In this document: piece by piece, positions 1-4,290 of the stretch | How positions within the stretch are numbered: the first letter of the stretch is position 1 | Layout: each line of letters starts with the position of its first letter | From: an uncultured bacterium | GTDB lineage: Bacteria > Pseudomonadota > Gammaproteobacteria > Burkholderiales > Burkholderiaceae_E | Assembly: GCA_903864485.1 (NCBI GenBank) | Contig: CAIPGD010000364.1 | Location: 1 to 5,045, forward strand | DNA: 5,045 nt | Direction of reading: 5' to 3' | Made by a program: the position numbers and the translations under genes | Notes under the pieces: model-generated | Seen by the model: only the letters and a program-made list of their open reading frames with translations | Databases searched by the model: none | What the model was told of the DNA's origin: nothing

Positions 1-219
1 CCCGGAACCCGACAGGCCGGTGATCACCACCAGCGCGTTGCGCGGTAGATCAAGGGAAATGTTCTTGAGATTGTGGGTTCGAGCGCCCCGAACGCGGATT
101 TCGGTGGTGGTGGAGGGTGGCCTCAATGCAGACGCTAGGGGTGACGCCAAGGTTGGCGTCAGCTCGGCCTCAGGGGGCGGCGCAATCGGGTGGTTCGGCT
201 TCGGGGTCACATTAGCCAT
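1..219 (-). CDS. uvrA: UvrABC excinuclease subunit A, N-terminal part (cut by window edge)
   Basis: This is the first 73 codons of UvrA, the DNA-damage-sensing ABC-type ATPase of nucleotide excision repair, read on the minus strand from an ATG at 219. The translation contains EIRVRGARTHNLKNISLDLP followed by NALVVITGLSGSG, the hallmark N-terminus of UvrA. The last residues are the start of the first Walker A loop (GLSGSGKS in the family), and the window ends inside it. In most UvrA proteins the RGARTHNLKN motif begins within about ten residues of the start, but here about 40 Pro/Ala/Thr-rich residues precede it. There is no clear Shine-Dalgarno before this ATG. In-frame TTG codons at residues 24 and 32 are possible alternative starts but also lack one. 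The gene is divergent from ssb, as in E. coli, with a LexA-like box between them. Identity is near certain; the exact start is less so. Confidence 0.93.
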   Translation of the reverse strand, partial: MANVTPKPNHPIAPPPEAELTPTLASPLASALRPPSTTTEIRVRGARTHNLKNISLDLPRNALVVITGLSGSG

Positions 220-247
220 CCGGCGGCATCGGTTCGGGCAACTTGCT

Positions 248-253
248 ACTATA
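248..253 (-). promoter_or_regulatory. Possible -10 element for uvrA
   Basis: On the minus strand this reads TATAGT, a five-of-six match to the sigma-70 -10 consensus. It lies about 30 nt upstream of the uvrA ATG, which would give a leader of about 20 nt. I see no good -35 hexamer at 16-18 nt spacing, so the call is tentative. The rest of the 206-bp intergenic region, apart from this element and the LexA/ssb promoter segment at its right end, shows nothing else I can name. Confidence 0.25.
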
Positions 254-392
254 GCTGGCCCGGTCCGGTAAGCCGCATACCCCCCGCCAACAGGCCCAGA
301 ATCCCCCGAAATTGGCCACCTGCAGCTTCGATGGATCGACTCATTTGGCCCGCCGCCTCAGCCACCCGTCTGATTCCATCGCCCGCAAAGCA

Positions 393-408
393 CTGTATAT
401 TTAACCAG
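393..408. promoter_or_regulatory. LexA (SOS) box between uvrA and ssb
   Basis: The sequence CTGTATATTTAACCAG matches the proteobacterial LexA operator CTGT-N8-ACAG at seven of the eight defined positions, with CCAG in place of ACAG. It has the expected AT-rich centre. Its left half (CTGTATATT) is the same as I remember for the E. coli uvrA SOS box. It overlaps the probable ssb -10 element and lies 17 nt before the ssb start, so bound LexA would block ssb transcription. It is about 174 nt upstream of the uvrA start and may control that gene too. Location between uvrA and ssb is the classic context. Confidence 0.75.
396..401 (+). promoter_or_regulatory. Probable -10 element of the ssb promoter
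   Basis: TATATT is a five-of-six match to TATAAT and lies within the LexA-like box. Transcription would start near 407-408, leaving a leader of about 18 nt that contains the ssb ribosome binding site. The -35 region about 17 nt upstream matches poorly (about three of six), so this is supported mainly by its position and its overlap with the operator. Confidence 0.4.
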
Positions 409-425
409 AACCCTGGGAGATCCAC

Positions 426-920
426 ATGTCATATGCAAAAGTTACCTTGATCGGAAATTTGGGGCGTGACCCCGAAATGCGCTTCACACCGGACGGCCGG
501 GCGCTGGCCAATACCAGTATTGCGGTGACCCGAAAAACCAAGGCCGGTGAGGAGACCGACTGGTATCGCGTCACTTTCGGCGGGAAACTGGGCGAGATCG
601 CTGGGGAATACCTTAAGAAAGGCCGTCAGGTTTACGTGGAGGGCCGTCTCAAGCTCAACAAGTACAACGATCGCGACGGGGTTGAGCGGCACTCGCTGGA
701 TGTCGATGCGACCGAGCTTCAGATGCTGGGCACACGCGACGGCATGGCGCGCGCGGGTGAGGAGGGGGCGCCGGGCGCCGGTTCCGCACCGCGTGAATTC
801 TCCGCAGGCGCTCGCGCCGGCGCTGCTCGGCCAAGTCCTGCCGGTTCGGCCGGGTCGGGGCCGGCGGCGGGTCGAGGTGCAGATAGTTTTCCGCCCGAGG
901 ACGACGATATTCCGTTCTGA
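426..920 (+). CDS. ssb: Single-stranded DNA-binding protein SSB
   Basis: This 164-residue SSB coats single-stranded DNA during replication, recombination and repair. The OB-fold spans about residues 1-104, with the family start KVTLIGNLGRDPEMRFTP, then DWYRVTFGGKL and GRQVYVEGRL, ending in LQMLG. A flexible Gly/Ala/Pro/Ser-rich linker covers roughly residues 106-150. The last residues are PPEDDDIPF, the acidic tip that recruits partner proteins. The start is fixed by GGGAG at 415-419, 6 nt ahead of the ATG, and by the alignment of the OB-fold. The OB-fold is compact: the loop before DWYRV is shorter than in E. coli SSB. Only Trp46 is present; the positions of the E. coli stacking residues Trp40 and Trp88 appear to be non-aromatic and Tyr80 respectively. 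It is divergent from uvrA and probably SOS-regulated. Confidence 0.97.
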   Translation: MSYAKVTLIGNLGRDPEMRFTPDGRALANTSIAVTRKTKAGEETDWYRVTFGGKLGEIAGEYLKKGRQVYVEGRLKLNKYNDRDGVERHSLDVDATELQMLGTRDGMARAGEEGAPGAGSAPREFSAGARAGAARPSPAGSAGSGPAAGRGADSFPPEDDDIPF

Positions 921-927
921 CATTGGC

Positions 928-950
928 GCTCTGAACCCTGGGTTCAGAGC
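928..950. repeat. Perfect inverted repeat just after ssb
   Basis: The arms GCTCTGAACCC and GGGTTCAGAGC are perfect reverse complements around a single T. In RNA this would give a stem of about 9 bp with a 5-nt loop. It begins 8 nt after the ssb stop. It is not followed by a T-run, so it is not a canonical intrinsic terminator. It could protect the 3' end of the ssb mRNA, assist a factor-dependent terminator, or bind a protein. Confidence 0.6.
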
Positions 951-960
951 CTCCCGCGAT

Positions 961-1006
961 GATCTTCGGGTGATCGGAACCACCGATCACGACGATCGAA
1001 ATGATC
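961..1006. other. Cluster of five GATC sites with an 8-bp inverted repeat
   Basis: GATC tetramers start at 961, 972, 985, 994 and 1003, giving five in 46 bp. Two of them lie in the arms of an inverted repeat, GTGATCGG (970-977) and CCGATCAC (983-990), separated by AACCA. No T-run follows. The cluster is in the gene-free 160 bp between ssb and the rubrerythrin gene. It could be a methylation-sensitive regulatory segment if the organism has a Dam-type methylase, or chance. Nothing in the sequence settles which. Confidence 0.45.
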
Positions 1007-1034
1007 CGTTGGCGCGGCGGGTCGTGCTCCTTGC

Positions 1035-1062
1035 ATGATGCGTGGGTCGGTTCACGCATCAT
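1035..1062. repeat. Inverted repeat in the leader of the rubrerythrin gene
   Basis: ATGATGCGTG (1035-1044) and CACGCATCAT (1053-1062) are perfect 10-bp reverse complements around an 8-nt spacer. The right arm ends 6 nt before the Shine-Dalgarno sequence of the rubrerythrin gene. As DNA it could be a dimeric repressor operator; as RNA it would be a hairpin close to the ribosome binding site. It does not resemble the AT-rich Fur or PerR boxes. No convincing promoter is visible: TTGGCG at 1009 and CATGAT at 1034 are 19 nt apart, which is too long a spacing. Confidence 0.6.
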
Positions 1063-1068
1063 TCATCT

Positions 1069-1073
1069 AGGAG
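1069..1073 (+). promoter_or_regulatory. Shine-Dalgarno sequence that sets the rubrerythrin start
   Basis: AGGAG stands 7 nt before the ATG at 1081. An in-frame ATG at 1042 would add 13 residues, but it lies inside the inverted repeat, has no such site, and the extra residues do not belong to the family. Confidence 0.8.
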
Positions 1074-1080
1074 TATTCAA

Positions 1081-1578
1081 ATGACCACAGCAACGACCCC
1101 GGCCTCGGCCTCGGCCACGATCGCCAATCTCGAGTCCGCATTTGCCGGCGAATCGATGGCGCACATCAAGTACCGCTATTTTGCCAAGATTGCTCGCGAG
1201 GCGGGCGATGAAGAAACCGCTCGCCATTTTGAGGCGACCGCGGATCAGGAAGTGATGCATGCCTTTGGGCATCTCGACCTGCTTTATCCAAAATCCAGGC
1301 TGACTCCCGCGCGGGCGCTGGAAATCGCCATCGAGGGCGAAACCTATGAATTCACCACGATGTACCCGACCTTCCGCCATCTTGCGGTCGAAGAAGGCAA
1401 TCAGGCGGCTGTTGCCGAATTTGACGAGCAGATCGCCGAGTCGCGCGAACATGCTGAGGCATTTCGGGCCCTCCTCGAAAAAGCGGCGAAGCGATTTGCG
1501 GCACTCGCCAAGGTCGAAGAAAAGCATGCCACCGCTTACCAGCAGGTGCTTGATCGCGTCCGGGCCGCCGTGGTTTAA
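1081..1578 (+). CDS. rbr: Rubrerythrin (di-iron ferritin-like peroxidase, no rubredoxin domain)
   Basis: This 165-residue cytoplasmic protein belongs to the rubrerythrin family, which uses a di-iron centre in a four-helix bundle to reduce hydrogen peroxide to water. Visible motifs are helix A (LESAFAGESMAHIKYRYF, ligand Glu24), helix B (TADQEVMHAF, Glu57xxHis60), helix C (EGETYEFTTMYPTF, Glu87 and Glu90) and a late VEEKHATAY (Glu146xxHis149). The C-terminal rubredoxin domain of classical rubrerythrins is missing, so electrons must come from a separate carrier. The rubredoxin and its reductase encoded directly downstream fit that need. The last helical region is about 25 residues longer than usual. 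An earlier segment (IAESREHAEAF) aligns with the later one at exactly 25 residues' offset but has Ser121 where the ligand Glu would fall. The start is set by AGGAG at 1069-1073. Family assignment is firm; the peroxidase role is inferred from family and context. Confidence 0.9.
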   Translation: MTTATTPASASATIANLESAFAGESMAHIKYRYFAKIAREAGDEETARHFEATADQEVMHAFGHLDLLYPKSRLTPARALEIAIEGETYEFTTMYPTFRHLAVEEGNQAAVAEFDEQIAESREHAEAFRALLEKAAKRFAALAKVEEKHATAYQQVLDRVRAAVV

Positions 1579-1580
1579 CT

Positions 1581-1636
1581 GCCAAGGTTTCACTGCCAGG
1601 GTCTAACGGCCAAGGTCTAACGGCCAAGGTCTAAAG
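1581..1636 (+). repeat. Four tandem copies of a 14-bp repeat
   Basis: Units of consensus GCCAAGGTCTAACG start at 1581, 1595, 1609 and 1623. The third is the consensus itself, the second and fourth each differ from it at one position, and the first is the most diverged. The end of the rubrerythrin gene (GGTTTAACT, stop TAA at 1576) resembles the tail of a further partial unit. The array fills most of the 94-bp gap before the rubredoxin gene. Because the unit is not a multiple of three, the TAA of successive copies falls in different frames. There is no hairpin plus T-run, so it is not an intrinsic terminator. Confidence 0.85.
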
Positions 1637-1672
1637 GCGAACGCTCTTGCCCATTTTTATCCAGGAAAAATC

Positions 1673-1837
1673 ATGAATACGTATCTTTGTATTGTTTGCG
1701 GCTTTGTCTATGACGAATCGGCCGGCCGCCCCGAGGACGGGATCCCCGCGGGTACGCTCTGGAGTGCGGTTGCCGAAGACTGGGCCTGCCCCGAATGTGG
1801 GGTTGCCAAGTCGGACTTCGAAATGGTGGTGGTCTAG
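1673..1837 (+). CDS. rubA: Rubredoxin
   Basis: This is a 54-residue rubredoxin, a small one-electron carrier whose single iron is held by four cysteines. Both knuckles are present: Cys6-x-x-Cys9-Gly (LCIVCGFVYDE) and Cys39-Pro-x-Cys42-Gly (WACPECGVAKSDF). Tyr13, Trp37 and Phe49 fit the usual aromatic core, and PEDGIPAGTLW is the typical middle segment. Length is normal for the family (about 52-55). AGGA at 1663-1666, 6 nt before the ATG, supports the start. It sits between a rubrerythrin that lacks a rubredoxin domain and a rubredoxin reductase, with only 3 nt to the latter. The likely job is to pass electrons from reductase to rubrerythrin. Rubredoxins also serve alkane hydroxylases, but no such gene is visible here. 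Confidence 0.95.
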   Translation: MNTYLCIVCGFVYDESAGRPEDGIPAGTLWSAVAEDWACPECGVAKSDFEMVVV

Positions 1838-1840
1838 GCC

Positions 1841-3016
1841 ATGGGCGCCCCTTTGGTGATTGTCGGGACCGGGCTTGCCGGCTGGACGCTTGCACGAGAG
1901 TTCCGCAAGCTCGATCCGAACACCCCGATCGTCCTGGTCAGCCGCGACGAGGGGGCGTTCTACTCAAAGCCCATGCTCTCGAACGCGCTGGCTGGAGGTC
2001 GTTCGCCGGCCAGTCTGGTGACGACGCCGGCTGCGGCCGCGGCTGAGGCAATTCAGGCCACGGTCTTGGCGCAACGCGAGGTTGCTCGGATCGATACGGT
2101 CGCAAGGACCGTCGTACTGGATGATCGGGTCGTCCCGTATCGCGCGTTGGTGCTCGCGGTCGGTGCCGATCCGATCCGGCTGCCATTGCAGGGCGATGCC
2201 GGCGATCGGGTCTATTCGGTCAATGATCTCGTCGACTATGGCCGTTTTCACGCGGCGCTCACCACCGGTGCGCACGTCACTCTCCTGGGCGCCGGACTCA
2301 TTGGTTGTGAATTTGCGAACGATCTCGCCGTGGCAGGGTATCAAGTGGATGTGGTGGATCTTGCGCCCCTGCCGCTTGGTCGCTTGGTTCCCGAGCGCGC
2401 CGGCCGGGCCATGCAAGTTGCCCTTTCTGCGGCGGGGGTTGGATTTCATCTGGGCGCCTCGGTCCGGGCGATCCACCGGGATGGCGCGCGGTTGGTGGTC
2501 GAATTGGTGCAGGCCGGATCAATGCAGGCCGAACCGGCTCAGTGCCGACGCCTGTCGACCGATATCGTTCTGTCCGCCGTGGGCTTGCGGCCCCGGACCG
2601 CACTCGCGTTGGCTGCAGGCCTGACCGTTGACCGCGGGATTGTGGTGGATTCGGCGCTGCGCACCAATGCGTCTGACGTCTACGCACTTGGCGACTGTGC
2701 TCAGGTTGGCGGTCAGGTCTTGCCCTATGTCCTCCCGCTGATGACTTGCGCGCGCGCGCTCGCTAAAACATTAACGGGCACGCCGACCGATGTGGTCTAT
2801 CCGGTGATGCCGGTGGCGGTTAAAACACCCGCTTTCCCCTTAAGTGTGGTTCCCGCACCGCAGGGTATTGAGGGGGATTGGAGCTTTCTGGAATCCGACG
2901 GCGGCCTCGAAGGCCACTTCAAGGATCACGAAGGGCGTTTGCAGGGGTTCGTCCTGGGGGGCGCGGCGACCTCTCGTCGGGCTGCGCTTGTACGTGCAAT
3001 GGGTCAGACGGTCTAG
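1841..3016 (+). CDS. rubB: Rubredoxin--NAD(P)+ reductase (FAD-dependent)
   Basis: This 391-residue flavoprotein moves electrons from NAD(P)H through FAD to rubredoxin. The first dinucleotide-binding motif, for FAD, is VIVGTGLAGW (Gly9-x-Gly11-x-x-Gly14). The second, for NAD(P)H, is LLGAGLIGCEFANDL (Gly150-x-Gly152-x-x-Gly155). The FAD-contacting VYALGDCAQV is at about residues 280-289. YSKPMLSNAL, LSAVGLRPRT, LMTCARALAKTL and PVAVKTPAFPL are segments I recognise from pseudomonad rubredoxin reductases, which are of similar length. There are no redox-active CxxC pairs, unlike thioredoxin or dihydrolipoamide reductases. The gene starts 3 nt after the rubredoxin stop, with GGTGGTGG at 1825-1832 as a possible binding site, so the two are almost certainly co-transcribed. 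NADH is the usual donor, but the sequence does not decide between NADH and NADPH. Confidence 0.93.
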   Translation: MGAPLVIVGTGLAGWTLAREFRKLDPNTPIVLVSRDEGAFYSKPMLSNALAGGRSPASLVTTPAAAAAEAIQATVLAQREVARIDTVARTVVLDDRVVPYRALVLAVGADPIRLPLQGDAGDRVYSVNDLVDYGRFHAALTTGAHVTLLGAGLIGCEFANDLAVAGYQVDVVDLAPLPLGRLVPERAGRAMQVALSAAGVGFHLGASVRAIHRDGARLVVELVQAGSMQAEPAQCRRLSTDIVLSAVGLRPRTALALAAGLTVDRGIVVDSALRTNASDVYALGDCAQVGGQVLPYVLPLMTCARALAKTLTGTPTDVVYPVMPVAVKTPAFPLSVVPAPQGIEGDWSFLESDGGLEGHFKDHEGRLQGFVLGGAATSRRAALVRAMGQTV

Positions 3017-3050
3017 CCATCGTTACGCTCTAAAGCCGTGAGTGGGGCGC

Positions 3051-3056
3051 TATACT
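3051..3056 (+). promoter_or_regulatory. Probable -10 element for the FmdB-DUF502-aspS operon
   Basis: TATACT is a five-of-six match to TATAAT and lies in the 75-bp gap after rubB. It would give a start near 3062 and a leader of about 30 nt. No good -35 hexamer is present at 17-18 nt spacing. The downstream CGAGCGTTTTT includes a 4-bp stem with a T-run, which is too weak to call a terminator. Confidence 0.45.
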
Positions 3057-3091
3057 CGAGCGTTTTTCGTCGTAGAAACTTCCCTTTTCCC

Positions 3092-3613
3092 ATGCCGATC
3101 TACGCCTACATTTGTGACGCCTGTGGCCACGAGCATGACACCTTGCAAAAGTTGTCTGACCCGGTGTTGACGGTTTGCCCAGCCTGTCATGCCGAACGTT
3201 ATCGCCGTCAATTGACAGCTGCCGGGTTCCAGCTCAAGGGAACGGGTTGGTATGTCACGGATTTTCGCGACAGCGGTGCCAAGAAACCGGCCGCTGGCGC
3301 TGACAAAGGTGGCGCCGAGAGCGCGGGCCACAAAGACGGTGCGTCGAAGGAGGGTGCTCCAAAAGACGGTGGTTCGGGTGGCTCGGCCGCAGGGGAATCT
3401 GCAGGAGCGTCTGCCGCCGGAACTTCGGCCGGAACCTCGGCCGGATCTTCGAGCGGTTCCGAGTCCAGCGGCTCCAAATCGGCTGCGGGGTCGACGGGTG
3501 GGGACGGGGGTTCGGGTTCTTCGGGTCCAGCCAGTAGCCCGAGCTCGGGCGGTGCAACAGCCGGTGGTGGCGCATCCAGCTCAGCGAGCTCGGCTGGTGG
3601 GTCCAAAGCGTGA
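3092..3613 (+). CDS. FmdB-family zinc-ribbon protein with long Ser/Gly/Ala tail
   Basis: This 173-residue protein begins MPIYAYICDACGH, the signature start of the FmdB/putative regulatory protein family. Four cysteines, Cys8-x-x-Cys11 and Cys29-x-x-Cys32, form a predicted zinc ribbon. It is followed by the conserved FQLKGTGWYVTDF (residues 46-58). Members often sit upstream of DUF502 and aspS genes in proteobacteria, as here; their biochemical function is not established. From about residue 62 to the end the chain is low-complexity, first Lys/Gly/Ala/Asp and then almost only Ser, Gly and Ala, making it far longer than the common 80-110 residues. I chose the ATG at 3092 because family members start with this motif. 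A GTG at 3038 would add 18 unsupported residues. No clear Shine-Dalgarno precedes either. Its stop overlaps the next start. Confidence 0.88.
   Translation: MPIYAYICDACGHEHDTLQKLSDPVLTVCPACHAERYRRQLTAAGFQLKGTGWYVTDFRDSGAKKPAAGADKGGAESAGHKDGASKEGAPKDGGSGGSAAGESAGASAAGTSAGTSAGSSSGSESSGSKSAAGSTGGDGGSGSSGPASSPSSGGATAGGGASSSASSAGGSKA
3419..3442 (+). repeat. Two tandem 12-bp units inside the FmdB tail
   Basis: GGAACTTCGGCC and GGAACCTCGGCC are adjacent and differ at one position, and a degenerate third unit begins at 3443. They encode Gly-Thr-Ser-Ala twice, followed by Gly-Ser-Ser-Ser. This suggests the low-complexity tail grew in part by slippage. Confidence 0.7.
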
Positions 3614-4254
3614 ACAAACCGGCGCCGACCCTCATGAACCGCCTGCGTAGTTATCTGGTCACCGGGTTGCTGATCTGGGTGCCTCTGGTCATCACCCTCT
3701 GGGTCTTGAATCTGATCGTGAGCACCCTCGATCAGAGCTTGGCGCTGTTGCCGACCAGTTGGCAACCTGAACGCTTTACGGGACTCAGAATTCCGGGGGT
3801 TGGGGCCTTGCTCACCATCCTGGCGGTGTTGGTGACCGGGATGCTGACGGCCAACTTTCTGGGCCAGCGTTTGGTCTTGTTCTGGGAGGCCTTGCTGGCC
3901 CGAATCCCGATTGTGCGCACCATCTATTCCAGCGTGAAGCAGGTCTCGGATACGCTGCTCTCGGACAGCGGGCAGGCATTTCGCAAAGCGCTTCTGGTCC
4001 AGTATCCGCGCGCTGGCTGCTGGACGATTGCCTTTCAGACGGGGGTTCCTGCGCCCGAGGTGGCCCGCCGGGCGGGTGACGGCATGGTGTCGGTTTATGT
4101 GCCGACGACACCCAATCCCACTTCGGGTTTTTTCCTGATGATGCCAATGTCTGATGTGATCGAACTCGAAATGAGCGTCGATGAAGCACTCAAGTATGTT
4201 GTTTCCATGGGGGTCGTGGCGCCGGGCGTCAAACCTCCACCGCGGTCGCGCTGA
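3610..4254 (+). CDS. DUF502 family inner-membrane protein
   Basis: This 214-residue protein has two clear membrane segments: about residues 14-38 (LVTGLLIWVPLVITLWVLNL) and about 62-85 (GVGALLTILAVLVTGMLTAN). Hallmarks of DUF502 follow: RIPIVRTIYSSVKQV at about 98-112 and VPTTPNPTSGFF at about 164-175. The C-terminal half is soluble. The family is conserved beside aspS in many proteobacteria but has no proven function. I chose a GTG start at 3610 because it overlaps the FmdB stop (GTGA), which suggests translational coupling, and GGTGGG at 3596-3601 lies 8 nt before it. An ATG at 3634 would give a protein 8 residues shorter that also keeps both membrane segments but has no visible binding site. 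Confidence 0.88.
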   Translation: MNKPAPTLMNRLRSYLVTGLLIWVPLVITLWVLNLIVSTLDQSLALLPTSWQPERFTGLRIPGVGALLTILAVLVTGMLTANFLGQRLVLFWEALLARIPIVRTIYSSVKQVSDTLLSDSGQAFRKALLVQYPRAGCWTIAFQTGVPAPEVARRAGDGMVSVYVPTTPNPTSGFFLMMPMSDVIELEMSVDEALKYVVSMGVVAPGVKPPPRSR

Positions 4255-4290
4255 CCGCGCACTTTTCACCTTTTTACGAAGTTGTCCGTC

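Noticed and set aside
20..450. Two overlapping plus-strand frames of 83 and 86 codons before ssb
   Set aside because: The first is mostly antisense to the uvrA start and the second spans the divergent promoter region including the LexA box. Neither has a binding site or a recognisable product.
429..983. A 184-codon minus-strand frame over ssb
   Set aside because: It is the shadow of ssb, whose OB-fold and C-terminal tip are unmistakable. The translation shows no family motif.
928..1062. Intrinsic terminator for ssb
   Set aside because: Three inverted repeats are present but none is followed by a T-run, so I list them as repeats rather than terminators.
2082..2624. A 180-codon plus-strand frame inside the rubredoxin reductase gene
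   Set aside because: It is an out-of-frame overlap with a complete flavoprotein gene that keeps all its motifs, so it is neither a separate gene nor sign of a frameshift.
1673..3016. Alkane-oxidation electron supply (rubredoxin and reductase)
   Set aside because: No alkane hydroxylase is visible and the upstream gene is a rubrerythrin that needs an external rubredoxin, so a role in peroxide reduction fits better. Genes outside the window could change this.
3048..3067. A short stem followed by five T residues after rubB
   Set aside because: The stem is only 4 bp (CGCT/AGCG) with a 7-nt loop, too weak for an intrinsic terminator, and it overlaps a better-supported -10 element.
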